Shown here: positions 24,635 to 33,438 of the stretch, piece after piece
Layout: every line of letters starts with the position of its first letter
Position numbering within the stretch: the first letter of the stretch is position 1
NCBI RefSeq assembly: GCF_024623455.1
Contig: NZ_JANIPJ010000021.1
Span: 62,001 to 126,000 of the forward strand
DNA from: Paenibacillus soyae
GTDB taxonomy: Bacteria; Bacillota; Bacilli; Paenibacillales; Paenibacillaceae
DNA: 64,000 bases
Direction of reading: 5' to 3'
The notes under the pieces: model-generated
Database searches by the model: none
The model's input: only the letters and a program-made list of their open reading frames with translations
What the model was told of the DNA's origin: nothing
Translations under genes and position numbers: made by a program

Positions 24635-25318
24635 ATGAAAACGATACTCGTCGTGGAGGACGAGCCCGCGATTGCCCGCGTGTTGTCCGCCTATTTGCGC
24701 AAGGCGCAGTTCGGCGTCGCCATCGCCGCCGACGGGCGGCAGGCGCTCGACTCGTTCGCGAAGGCGCCGCCCGCGCTCGTCTTGCTCGACGTCATGCTGC
24801 CGCATGTGGACGGCTGGGAAGTGCTCCGCCGCATCAGAGAAACGAGCAGCTGTCCGGTCATCATGCTGACGGCGCGAAGCGAGATCAATGACCGGCTGAA
24901 CGGATTGAACCAGGGCGCCGACGATTATATGCCGAAGCCGTTCGTCCCCGAGGAGGTCGTCGCCCGGGTGCAAGCCGTGCTGCGGAGGCCCTCCCAATGG
25001 ACGGACGGCGTGCGGCAGCGGCGGTTCGGCAGGCTCGGCATCGACTTTCAGGCGCAGCATGTCACGCTGAATGGGGTTCAAGTGACGCTGATGCCCCGCG
25101 ATCTGGCGCTGCTGCTCTTCCTTGCGGAGCGTCCGAACCGGACCTTCACCCGGGATCAGCTGCTCGAGCATGTATGGGGAGCGGATTACGAGGGGAGCGA
25201 CCGCGCGGTCGACCTGTCGATCAAGCGGATTCGGCAGGCTCTGTCCCACTGGCCGGCGGAAGAAGGGGACATACGGACTTTAAGGGGAACGGGGTATCAA
25301 TTTTGGATCGAAGCCTAA
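24635..25318 (+). CDS. OmpR family response regulator
   Basis: 227 residues; AAGGAG lies about 10 nt before the ATG. The receiver domain has VVEDEP, phospho-acceptor aspartate in LVLLDVMLPHVDGW and lysine in YMPKPF. The C-terminal winged helix includes LMPRDLALLLFLAERPNRTFTRDQLLEHVWG and DLSIKRIRQAL. The kinase gene overlaps its end by 16 bp. Confidence 0.93.
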   Translation: MKTILVVEDEPAIARVLSAYLRKAQFGVAIAADGRQALDSFAKAPPALVLLDVMLPHVDGWEVLRRIRETSSCPVIMLTARSEINDRLNGLNQGADDYMPKPFVPEEVVARVQAVLRRPSQWTDGVRQRRFGRLGIDFQAQHVTLNGVQVTLMPRDLALLLFLAERPNRTFTRDQLLEHVWGADYEGSDRAVDLSIKRIRQALSHWPAEEGDIRTLRGTGYQFWIEA

Positions 25319-26739
25319 AAAAACAAACCTCGCTGTTATCCTATTGGACCGCCCGTTATTTCTTTATTCTATGCATCGGGCTGCTGGTGCTGGCCGCCGC
25401 CGCGGTCTGGTGGACGAGGCAGCAGACGATGGACAGTCGGCTGCAGACCGTCGAGGTGCTCGCGCAGGACATCGCCGACCGCTTGAACGGGCCGGACGGC
25501 ACGGTCGTCGTGCCGCCGGATTTGACCAAGCTGCTGAATAAGCGGGCGCAATATTTCCAGCTGGGTTCCGGTATCTGCCTGCTCGTCACGGATCTCTCGG
25601 GCAAGCTGCTGTACGCGTCCGATCCGGTGACGCAGGAGGAGCTGCCTTACAAGCTGAACGCTAGCCTCGACAAAGCGCTAGAGCCCGGCATAAAGGCGAT
25701 TATCGCGCCGATCGCGCATGACGAGGAGAAGATCGGGCAGGTCACGATTCTGCAGCCGATCCGGCCGCTGACCAAGCTGACCGACGTCTGGTGGGCATTC
25801 GGACTCGCGCTCGTTAGCTTAACCGCTCTCGGCTGGCTCACGATTTATTTGCTGTCGAAGAAGCTGTCGCGCCCGATCCGGATGGTAGCCTCCGCCGCCC
25901 GCGATATCAGTCAAGGTCATTACGACATCAAGCTCGACGCCCAGACCAAGGAACGCGAGCTCGGCGAGCTCATCCGCTCCTTCAAGGAGATGGCGGGCAG
26001 ATTGAAGCAGCTGGAGCATTCCCGGAGCTTCATGCTGGCCGGGCTGACGCATGAGCTGAAGACGCCGGTCACGTCGGTGAAGGGACTTATTTTCGCGGTG
26101 AGGGAGAAGGTGGTGCAGCAAGAGGAAGCGGATGAGTTTCTCGATATCGCGCTGCAAGAGTCGGCTAGGCTGGAGAGAATGGTCGCCGACCTGCTCGACT
26201 ACAACGCGCTGGCCGCCGGCATCGTGCATCTGGAGCACGATCGCTTAGACGCTTCCACTCTCATCGGCGAAATCGTCTATCAGTGGAGGCTGCTTCAGGG
26301 GGAGCTGATTCCCGAGCCGGCGCTCTCGCTTCCCGAGCAGCCGGTGTACATCGAAGGCGATTCGCTGCGTATCCAGCAAATCATCGTCAATCTGCTCAAC
26401 AACAGCCTGCAGGCCCGGCATCCGGACCGCGCGCTGCAGATCGAAATCACACTGAGGGCGCATGACGAAGAGGGAACGGCCGAAATCACGGTCTGCGACA
26501 ACGGCGTCGGCATCCCCGCGTCCGAGCAAAACCTCGTATTCGAACGGTTCTTCCGCGGGGAGAAGAAGAAGCTCGAGTCTCGCGGACTCGGTCTCGGCCT
26601 CGCGTTCAGCAAGCTGCTGGCGCAGGCGCAGCACGGCGATCTAACGTTCGATCGCAGCACGGAGGCGGGAACGTCATTGACTCTCGCCCTGCCGCTCGCC
26701 TCTACCAGGCAGCAGCAGGCGGCGGATAAGCCATTGTAA
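25303..26739 (+). CDS. Sensor histidine kinase (HAMP, HisKA, HATPase)
   Basis: 478 residues from TTG at 25303, with GGGG about 9 nt upstream; no ATG suits the N-terminal membrane segment. Two membrane helices (about 16-37 and 166-187) flank an extracytoplasmic domain. HAMP follows, then the H box LAGLTHELKTPVTSVKG, the N box IVNLLNNSLQARH, and G boxes CDNGVGIP and SRGLGLGLAFSKLLA. It pairs with the overlapping response regulator. The signal is unknown. Confidence 0.92.
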   Translation: MDRSLKKQTSLLSYWTARYFFILCIGLLVLAAAAVWWTRQQTMDSRLQTVEVLAQDIADRLNGPDGTVVVPPDLTKLLNKRAQYFQLGSGICLLVTDLSGKLLYASDPVTQEELPYKLNASLDKALEPGIKAIIAPIAHDEEKIGQVTILQPIRPLTKLTDVWWAFGLALVSLTALGWLTIYLLSKKLSRPIRMVASAARDISQGHYDIKLDAQTKERELGELIRSFKEMAGRLKQLEHSRSFMLAGLTHELKTPVTSVKGLIFAVREKVVQQEEADEFLDIALQESARLERMVADLLDYNALAAGIVHLEHDRLDASTLIGEIVYQWRLLQGELIPEPALSLPEQPVYIEGDSLRIQQIIVNLLNNSLQARHPDRALQIEITLRAHDEEGTAEITVCDNGVGIPASEQNLVFERFFRGEKKKLESRGLGLGLAFSKLLAQAQHGDLTFDRSTEAGTSLTLALPLASTRQQQAADKPL

Positions 26740-26745
26740 CAGAAA

Positions 26746-26777
26746 GGGCTGCCCATCACTCTGAACGGGCAGCCCCT
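26746..26777. terminator. Bidirectional terminator between convergent genes
   Basis: GGGCTGCCC and GGGCAGCCC form a perfect 9-bp stem with a 12-nt loop, 7 bp after the kinase stop and 15 bp after the end of the minus-strand VOC gene. Confidence 0.8.
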
Positions 26778-26789
26778 CTCTATCTATTT

Positions 26790-27200
26790 TTACTCGCGGC
26801 AGATCATGATCTTGTTGCCATCGGGGTCCTTCACAACAAACCAGTGGTCGTGCTCGATTTCGGTTACGAGCTCGGCTCCCAGCTCTTTCATGAACTGCAA
26901 CGAGCCCTGCAGGTCCTCGGTCAACAGCATGAAAGCTGGCGTCTCGATCGACGGGGCGCCGCCCGGCTCCCGGCCTCCCCACGCCGGCATCGTATCCAGA
27001 ATGATGCCCGTCCCTTGCATCGGCAGCGGGCACAGATGCCCGTTCATAATGGCGCAATCCGCTTCGTTCAGCCCAAGGATTCGGCAGTACCAGCTCCTCG
27101 CTTTTTCGATATCCCGCACGGGAATGAAGACGCTCCCGATTTTGTTCTTGACCGGGCTGCGGCGTTCGGCCGCCTCTTGCTCTTGCGAATGCTCGCTCAT
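26790..27200 (-). CDS. VOC family (glyoxalase/bleomycin-resistance fold) protein
   Basis: 136 residues; ATG at 27200 with GGAGG upstream. It has paired beta-alpha-beta-beta-beta modules: IGSVFIPVRDIEKARSWYCRILGL and ETPAFMLLTEDLQGSLQFMKELG, ending HDHWFVVKDPDGNKIMICRE. Family members are metal-dependent lyases, dioxygenases or drug-binding proteins; this one cannot be narrowed. The AraC/GyrI gene upstream (97 bp) is probably its regulator or operon partner. Confidence 0.85.
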   Translation of the reverse strand: MSEHSQEQEAAERRSPVKNKIGSVFIPVRDIEKARSWYCRILGLNEADCAIMNGHLCPLPMQGTGIILDTMPAWGGREPGGAPSIETPAFMLLTEDLQGSLQFMKELGAELVTEIEHDHWFVVKDPDGNKIMICRE

Positions 27201-27297
27201 CGTTTTCCCTCCGTGAATTAGCTTAAATGCCTTTGGCATCATAAAGGGCCGGTAGCTTTCCGGCATTTCATCGCCTGCTGTTTTTCGGTTCAAGCCT

Positions 27298-28644
27298 TCA
27301 TCTCCTCTGCTCCCCGCGCAATCGCACCGGTACTCTGCACTCCGCGAATGCTCCCTGATCCTCGCTATCGTCCAGCAGGTAACGGACATGCCATTCCCGT
27401 TCCCCGTCCGGCTCGTAATCGGCGGACGTGTCGAGCCATCGGTGCATCTTCTCCAGCACGCCGGTCATCGATCCCCCTGCCGCCGTTCTTAGGCACGCGT
27501 AACACCCTCCGCCCAGCATGGTTACGCTCTCCCCTTCCATAAGCTGTAGCCCTTCGTCCGGCAAGAAAAGGATCACCTCGTAATAGGTAACCTCCCCCGG
27601 CGGAAAGCCGCAGCTCATCCCGACGCCGATCCGTTCATCGTCCGCAAGACCATTCCGCTCCAGCCATGCGACGGAAGCCTGATCGGCCTTCGACACGCCA
27701 TCGTCTCCCTCGGCGCGAAAGACGATCGCCCTCTCCGGCTGCCGTTCTTCGAACCGGATCGTCTCGATTCGGGCATGCCGCCGGACGGGGAGACATAGCT
27801 TTAAGCGGGCGATCTTCCCGTTAAATTGCTGGTACTCCTCGAGGAAAAAAGGCCGTTCCATCTCGAAGGCGCTCTGCGGCAGCCACTCCGATACGATCCG
27901 GTTCCAGGCGGCCTCGATGACCGCGCCGTCTCCCGCAGGCGCATACGTGACGGCATACAGTCCGCCAGGCAGCTCGCAGGGTCGCCAGCCGTCATCGAGC
28001 GGAAGAAGCTCGTCTCCGTCGTCGGAAGGGACAACCGCGACTTCATAACCTTGCGCTTCCGTCAGCTCATTCGAGTCGACGTTCCATCCGAATAAAGCCA
28101 TCCGGGAAGCATCCATGCCTCGACTTGCCAGCTCCTCCCCGGCCGAGCGCAAGGCTATCTCTTCGATGCCCTTCTCCTGCTCCGCCGCATACACCTTGCT
28201 TACTCCGCGCCTTGCGGCCAGCCGCACGACCTTGACATCGGGGAATCGCTCCGATACTTCCCGCTTCTCCATGTAGTCCACGCGCTCCGACAGGGAGATG
28301 CGTTCGAAGCTGTACACCAGCTCCGCTTTTCGGTACAGGCCGGGCGTCATGCCCGTATATCGTTTGAAGGTCTGGATGAACGTCTGATACGAGTCGAAGC
28401 CGCACCGGAAGCCGATATCGATCGCAGGCAAGCCGGTATGGCGAAGAAGGACGGCTGCTTCGCTTACTCTTCGCTTCCTGATGTATTCCTTGACGGGATG
28501 GCCGGTCATCGCGTAGAACATCCGGTACAAGTGCGGCAGCGATAAGGACGCCGTCTTCGCGATCTGCTCGAGCGGCAACGGTTCATTCAACCGTTCTTCA
28601 ATATAGTCGATCGCGCGCTCAACCGAGTGGTTCGTGGGCAACAC
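27298..28644 (-). CDS. AraC family regulator with GyrI-like effector domains
   Basis: 448 residues; the start is GTG 28644 or TTG 28641 after AAGGG. Residues 1-105 are a double AraC helix-turn-helix (AKTASLSLPHLYRMFYAMTG, IGFRCGFDSYQTFIQTFKRYTG). The remaining 340 residues contain two successive regions resembling the GyrI-like small-molecule-binding fold (around 135-280 and 290-440), each ending in a YLLDDSED-type acidic strand only in the second. The N-terminal DNA-binding and C-terminal effector order is the Rob/SoxS-GyrI pattern. The ligand is unknown. Confidence 0.85.
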   Translation of the reverse strand: MLPTNHSVERAIDYIEERLNEPLPLEQIAKTASLSLPHLYRMFYAMTGHPVKEYIRKRRVSEAAVLLRHTGLPAIDIGFRCGFDSYQTFIQTFKRYTGMTPGLYRKAELVYSFERISLSERVDYMEKREVSERFPDVKVVRLAARRGVSKVYAAEQEKGIEEIALRSAGEELASRGMDASRMALFGWNVDSNELTEAQGYEVAVVPSDDGDELLPLDDGWRPCELPGGLYAVTYAPAGDGAVIEAAWNRIVSEWLPQSAFEMERPFFLEEYQQFNGKIARLKLCLPVRRHARIETIRFEERQPERAIVFRAEGDDGVSKADQASVAWLERNGLADDERIGVGMSCGFPPGEVTYYEVILFLPDEGLQLMEGESVTMLGGGCYACLRTAAGGSMTGVLEKMHRWLDTSADYEPDGEREWHVRYLLDDSEDQGAFAECRVPVRLRGEQRR

Positions 28645-28835
28645 ATCCCTTCGTTTCCGTTAAGAGCAGCTCATGACCTAAGAATACCAAATGATTTCCA
28701 TGCTGGACTATCGTTTTTTATCAAAAACCGGGGGCACGGGCAGCCATTGGCGGGAAGCTTGAATTTTGGGGGACATATCGATGAGTACAGGGAAGTTGAT
28801 GAGAACAGGAAAGTGGATGGCGGGGGTGGGGGCTT

Positions 28836-29021
28836 GCGGAACTGAGAGGCCTTATTCATCGGAGATTGGGGCTTTTTAGGGGTCTAGCGGAACTGAGCGC
28901 CTTTATTGCCTACGATTTCAACAAAATGACCATTGAAACAGGCAAATAACGGCTCTCCGTTCCGTTACCTTTTAAAAAAGGCCGAGTTTACGCGAAATAA
29001 GGGCGCTGAGTTCCGTTGCGG
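28836..29021. repeat. Palindromic-unit array, family B, copy 1
   Basis: Units at about 28838 and 28888 read forward (GCGGAACTGAGAGGCCTTATT). Units at about 28943 and 28993 read reversed (AATAACGGCTCTCCGTTCCG; AATAAGGGCGCTGAGTTCCG). Steps are 50, 55 and 50 bp, the same geometry as the family A arrays but with a different core (CGGAACTGAG). Nothing else is seen in 28645-28835. Confidence 0.8.
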
Positions 29022-29160
29022 CTGGGGTTGGGGCAGCGAATGCGATTGCGACTACGATTGCAACTAGGACTGGGGCTAGGGCTGCGGATACAACTGGGAT
29101 TGCGACTTGAACTGCCACCGTGTACGTGACCGCAACTAGAAACTTGCGGACACGACCTGC
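29022..29160. other. Low-complexity hexamer-like tract
   Basis: A degenerate run with a roughly 6-bp period, made of words such as GCGATT, GCGACT, GCAACT, AGGACT and GGGGCT. It creates an Ala/Val-rich spurious reading frame on the minus strand. It lies between repeat array B copy 1 and the terminator of the SDR gene. No gene is called here. Confidence 0.55.
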
Positions 29161-29191
29161 CCCGCAACGCATGCTTCGGTGTTGCCCAAGA

Positions 29192-29239
29192 CAAAAAGAA
29201 AGGCACAGCCTCCTCAGCATGTAGAGGGCTGCACCTTTC
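29192..29239 (-). terminator. Imperfect terminator hairpin of the SDR gene
   Basis: AAAGGTGCAGCC pairs with GGCTGTGCCTTT (a GT wobble), followed on the minus strand by CTTTTTGTC. It lies about 25 bp after the stop codon. Confidence 0.65.
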
Positions 29240-29262
29240 ATATGAGTGTTGCCTATGACACG

Positions 29263-30279
29263 CTATTCCTTAATCGCAGCCGCCGCGGCTTCCAGCGCGC
29301 CGATGACCCTGTCGCACCAGGCGTCGAATTCCGGGTCCTCCTCCTGGAGCTCCGGATGCGCGAGCACGTGGTCGATCGTCTGCTTGATGCCCTGGTCGAA
29401 CCGGGTCGTCGCCGCGAATTCGGGAACGAGGCGCTTCAGCTTCGAGTTGTCGAACACGACGGTATTCGCTTTGTCCCCGAGCAAGCCGCCCTTGAAGTCG
29501 TACGGGCTGCAGGCGTCCAGGAAAGAGGACGCGACATGGACGGCGTTCAGCTTGACGCCTAGGGCGGACGCGATCGCTTCGTAAATTTGATTCCAGGTGA
29601 GCGACTCGTCCGACGTAATATGTACGGATTCGCCGATGGCATGCAGATTGCCCATCAGTCCGATAAAGCCTTTGGCGAAGTCGCTGTTATGCGTCATCGT
29701 CCAGAGCGAAGTACCGTCGCCGTGGATAATAACCGGCTTATTCTCGAGCATCCGCTTCGCGACCTGCCAGGAGCCTTTGTCGCCATGCACGCCAAGCGGA
29801 ATGGAGCGTTCGCTGTACGTATGGCTGGGCCTGACGATCGTAATCGGGAAGCCGTTGTCGCGATACTGCTTGATCAGATATTCCTCGCACGCGATCTTAT
29901 TGCGGGAATATTCCCAGCATGGATTAGACAGCGGCGTCCCTTCCGTAATCCGATAGTCCGACAGCGGCGTCTGATAAGCGGATGCCGAGCTGATGAACAT
30001 GAATTGCTTCGTCTTGTCCTTGAACAACCGATAATCCCTCTCGAGCTGGGACGGCACGAACGCGATAAAGTCCGCGACAACGTCGAACGACATGCCTTCG
30101 ATAAGCTGGGCTACCCGCTCCTCGTCGTTAATGTCGGCTTGAATGATGTGCACGTTCGGCGGCAAAGCCTCGTTCCGGCTGCCCCGATTGATAAGGTACA
30201 GCTCGCAGCCGTTCTCCGCCAGCTGCTTCGTAATGGCCGAGCTGATCGTGCCCGTTCCCCCGATAAACAACGCTTTCAT
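29263..30279 (-). CDS. NAD(P)-dependent epimerase/dehydratase (extended SDR)
   Basis: 338 residues from the ATG at 30279 with GGAG upstream. It opens with a Rossmann glycine motif (MKALFIGGTGTISSAI) and has INRG and QADINDEERV, a serine-rich strand (FMFISSASAYQTP), and the catalytic tyrosine/lysine in EYSRNKIACEEY. It resembles the CSP41/isoflavone-reductase-like branch of sugar-nucleotide-epimerase relatives. The substrate is unknown; no sugar-biosynthesis genes flank it. Confidence 0.86.
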   Translation of the reverse strand: MKALFIGGTGTISSAITKQLAENGCELYLINRGSRNEALPPNVHIIQADINDEERVAQLIEGMSFDVVADFIAFVPSQLERDYRLFKDKTKQFMFISSASAYQTPLSDYRITEGTPLSNPCWEYSRNKIACEEYLIKQYRDNGFPITIVRPSHTYSERSIPLGVHGDKGSWQVAKRMLENKPVIIHGDGTSLWTMTHNSDFAKGFIGLMGNLHAIGESVHITSDESLTWNQIYEAIASALGVKLNAVHVASSFLDACSPYDFKGGLLGDKANTVVFDNSKLKRLVPEFAATTRFDQGIKQTIDHVLAHPELQEEDPEFDAWCDRVIGALEAAAAAIKE

Positions 30280-30357
30280 CTGTTGCTCCACCTCCGCGAA
30301 ATAGATAAGGACTCCCGTCTACGATAGCATGGCGGCGGGCGGAACACAATCGGACGG

Positions 30358-30987
30358 TCAGCCCTCTTCCCGCCTCCTAACCGGCTGCCTCAGAATCGTC
30401 TTCATTCTGGCCGGATCCGTTATTTTGCGCGGGTCGGACAGATACACTTCATGATGCGGTCCATTCCAGAGAAGCCCTTCCGCTTCCATAAAATCGTGCA
30501 GGATTCGCAGCGTCTTCGGCTCCTCGGAATAAGGACCAGCGTGCAGGATCTGCACGCACAGACCCTCGCGCAGCCTCGTCCATTCGACTTGATGAACGCG
30601 CGCTAGCCCTTTCTTTTTGGCCGCCGCCCGCTCCTTGGCATCCCGCACCCTACCTTCGTCGACGTATTCGGGGAGCCGAATAAGCAGCCTCCATCGCCAT
30701 TCCTCTCTTGGCACATCCAGCCCATACGCTTCCGAATCGACCCACCACAAGCCCTCGAGCTTGGCTACGGTGAAATCCTTTCCCTCTTCCTTGCAGCGGA
30801 ATTTCACGCCGTATGCCACCGTATACAGCGCTTCGGTCGATTCCGCAAACGCCGGACCGTCCGGCGAGCCTTGGCCCTCGATGGACAAATAGGCCAGCTC
30901 CTGAAACGAAACGACTTTCGGCTTGCCCGAAGCGGTGTAATAGGCCTTATCCATTTTGGCCAAATCCAGCTTTTGCCCTGTTATCAT
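30358..30987 (-). CDS. GyrI-like domain-containing protein
   Basis: 209 residues; GGAGG lies 10 nt before the ATG at 30987. The sequence KVVSFQELAYLSIEGQGSPDGPAFAESTEALYTVAYGVKF and GLCVQILHAGPYSEEPKTLRILHDFMEAEGL, with HHEVYLSDPRKI, matches the stand-alone GyrI-like family (including hydrolase-type members). No DNA-binding domain is present. It may bind or hydrolyse a toxic small molecule. Confidence 0.85.
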   Translation of the reverse strand: MITGQKLDLAKMDKAYYTASGKPKVVSFQELAYLSIEGQGSPDGPAFAESTEALYTVAYGVKFRCKEEGKDFTVAKLEGLWWVDSEAYGLDVPREEWRWRLLIRLPEYVDEGRVRDAKERAAAKKKGLARVHQVEWTRLREGLCVQILHAGPYSEEPKTLRILHDFMEAEGLLWNGPHHEVYLSDPRKITDPARMKTILRQPVRRREEG

Positions 30988-31168
30988 TCATGCCCAACCT
31001 CCTTTATTGTCGCGCTTTAGTATAATCCATTAAATCTGACAAGTAGCTGTCATACTTCTTCCGGGTAACTGCTCATAATTTCCTGCTGCAGCGAGCTAAA
31101 ATAACCGCTTCTTCTATCCGATGTACTCCTTTGGCTACATATTTTATGACAACAGGGGGAATACAATA

Positions 31169-33292
31169 GTGAAGCTCGGTAAATTATCCATGGCCTTCCT
31201 AAAGCCGGCAGCCCTGCTGCTGAACAGGCTAAAGTACACGCAAAAATTTATGGTGATCGGACTGATCATCCTTCTTACCTTAAGCTCCTTTGGCTACATG
31301 CTGCTCAGTACAAGCACGGCGGATCTGAAGGACACGAAGGGCCGGAAGAACGGAATTGCCTACATTCAGGAGCTAAAAGGCTTCATGAGCACCGTTCAGC
31401 AGCATCGGGCGCTCGCGAACAAAGCGATCAGCGGCGATGCGGACGCAGAGCGAGAGCTGCCTGCCAAACAGGCGGAAGCCGATGCTTTCATCACCGCAAT
31501 CGAAGAAGCCTCGTCGGGTTACGCCGCCGATTATTATCATGCGGAAGAGCTGAACGAGCTGAAGAAGCAATGGGAGGAAATCAAGCAAGGCGTCAAGAGC
31601 TACACCTCCCCGCAAAACTATGAGAACCATGTCGAGCTGATTGAAGGCATCTTGGATTATCTGCACGATGCCTCGGACGATTCCAAGCTGACGCTGACCA
31701 CGAGTCTCCAACGTTACTATATGGTTGACAACGTCGTCGATGAAATTCCGCAATTAACGGAGCTTCTGGGCAAAGCCCGCGGACTCGGCATTGGCGCAGC
31801 GACCCGCGGCTTCTTCGCTCCCGGCGAGAAGGAGCAGCTGTTCCCGCTGGTCGGCTCGATTGAAGCCTCCTTGACCAGCATCACAGACAACTTTGAAAAA
31901 TCGAACTCGACCGAATCCGGCCAAGAATCGGTGCAAAGCGATTTGAACAACATGAACGCCGCGATCGAGCTTTATCTGGACCAGCTTCATTCCTCGATGC
32001 TGCTGTCGGATGATATCACGATTTCTTCCGACGATTACCTGGCCGTCTCGAGCGCGGTCATCGATTCGACCTATAAGCTTCTCGACAATCAAAGTGCGCT
32101 TCTCACGGAAATGTTCGAGCAGCGGATCGAGCAGCTTACTGGGCAAATGACTATGTACGCTTCGATTCTCATCGTCGCGATGCTCCTTCTGACGTATCTG
32201 TTCGTCGCGTTCTCTCATTCCGTGAAGCGCGCGGTGTCGAGTCTGGCCGACGCCGCTTCCGCGATGGCTGCGGGAGATCTGACCGTCCAGCTGAAGCTGG
32301 AGTCCAAGGACGAGTTGGCCTATGTCGGTCAATCCTTTAACCAAATGGCCGAATCGATGAGAGGCATGATCCGTACAACCGTCGATGTATCCGATCAGGT
32401 TGCATCCGCGTCCGGCCAGCTGCGCGCGGCGGCGGAGGAGACCGTGTCGGTGAGCGCGGAGAACGCCAATGCCGTCTCTCACATCGCGAGCGGCATGGAG
32501 TCCCAGCTCAAAGGCGCCGAGGAAACCGGCAGGGCGATGGAGGAGATGTCCGTCGGCATTCAGCGTATTGCCGAGTTCGCCTCCGACGTCTCCGAGAATT
32601 CGGCGGTGGCCGAGCAGGAGGCGATTAACGGCGGAAGCGCGATCGAACAAGCCGTGCGCCAGATGAACACGATTCATGAATCGACGAGCCAAACCTCGAG
32701 GGTCATTCATGCTTTGGGCGAGCAGTCCAAGCAAGTAGAGGCCATCATCGCGGTTATCAGCGGCATCGCCGAGCAGACGAATCTTCTCTCTCTGAATGCT
32801 TCGATCGAGGCCGCGCGAGCGGGCGAGCATGGCAAAGGCTTTGCCGTAGTGGCCGGCGAAGTGAAGAAGCTGGCCGAGCAGTCGCAGAAGTCGACCGGGG
32901 AGATCGCCGCTATCATTTCGCAAATCCAGGCATCGGTCCGGGAAGCGGTTCTGGCGATGGACGGAGGCTACCGCGAGGTGGAGGCCGGCACGGCCATCAT
33001 TCAAGAGGCAGGCGTCGTATTCGGTCGGATCGCGGCCTCCGTTCACCAAGTCGCGGAACAGATTCAGGACATCTCGGCTTCCTCCGAGCAAATCTCGGCC
33101 GGAACCGAAGAGGTCACCGCTTCGATGCAAAACATCGTTTCGATCTCACACGCATCCGCCGGCAGAACCCAGGAAATGTCGGCTGTCTCGGAGGAGCAGC
33201 TGGCGACGATGGAGGAAATTTCGAAATCGGCGGCTGATTTGAACGAGCTGGCAAGCCAGCTGAAAACGATGGTCGGCCAGTTTAAAATCTAG
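31169..33292 (+). CDS. Methyl-accepting chemotaxis protein
   Basis: 707 residues; GTG at 31169 has GGGGG 9 nt upstream, preferred over an in-frame start at 31121. The first membrane segment is near residues 27-48, followed by a roughly 280-residue helical extracytoplasmic domain (nitrate/TarH-like). The second segment is near 337-358, with a HAMP after it. The signalling domain contains the conserved tip region ISGIAEQTNLLSLNASIEAARAGEHGKGFAVVAGEVKKLAEQS. The C-terminal end is complete. No other chemotaxis gene is adjacent. Confidence 0.93.
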   Translation: MKLGKLSMAFLKPAALLLNRLKYTQKFMVIGLIILLTLSSFGYMLLSTSTADLKDTKGRKNGIAYIQELKGFMSTVQQHRALANKAISGDADAERELPAKQAEADAFITAIEEASSGYAADYYHAEELNELKKQWEEIKQGVKSYTSPQNYENHVELIEGILDYLHDASDDSKLTLTTSLQRYYMVDNVVDEIPQLTELLGKARGLGIGAATRGFFAPGEKEQLFPLVGSIEASLTSITDNFEKSNSTESGQESVQSDLNNMNAAIELYLDQLHSSMLLSDDITISSDDYLAVSSAVIDSTYKLLDNQSALLTEMFEQRIEQLTGQMTMYASILIVAMLLLTYLFVAFSHSVKRAVSSLADAASAMAAGDLTVQLKLESKDELAYVGQSFNQMAESMRGMIRTTVDVSDQVASASGQLRAAAEETVSVSAENANAVSHIASGMESQLKGAEETGRAMEEMSVGIQRIAEFASDVSENSAVAEQEAINGGSAIEQAVRQMNTIHESTSQTSRVIHALGEQSKQVEAIIAVISGIAEQTNLLSLNASIEAARAGEHGKGFAVVAGEVKKLAEQSQKSTGEIAAIISQIQASVREAVLAMDGGYREVEAGTAIIQEAGVVFGRIAASVHQVAEQIQDISASSEQISAGTEEVTASMQNIVSISHASAGRTQEMSAVSEEQLATMEEISKSAADLNELASQLKTMVGQFKI

Positions 33293-33306
33293 CTTATTTA
33301 AAAATA

Positions 33307-33350
33307 GAGCGATCTTCAGCGCTAACGCAGCTGGAGGTCGCTTTTTTTGT
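33307..33350 (+). terminator. Rho-independent terminator after chemoreceptor
   Basis: AGCGATCTTCAGC pairs with GCTGGAGGTCGCT (wobble pairs) and is followed by seven Ts, 14 bp after the stop. Confidence 0.9.
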
Positions 33351-33438
33351 TTGGATGGACAAGGATTGCGGGGAGGCCGCGGTGAATGTAGAAGGGGAAT
33401 GGAATGGGGTACAAATGGTGGAAAAAGGAGGGATTTCC

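Noticed and set aside
28972..29241. 89-residue minus-strand frame, Ala/Val rich
   Set aside because: It is made of the degenerate hexamer tract plus part of repeat array B; the hydrophobicity is a consequence of the nucleotide pattern.
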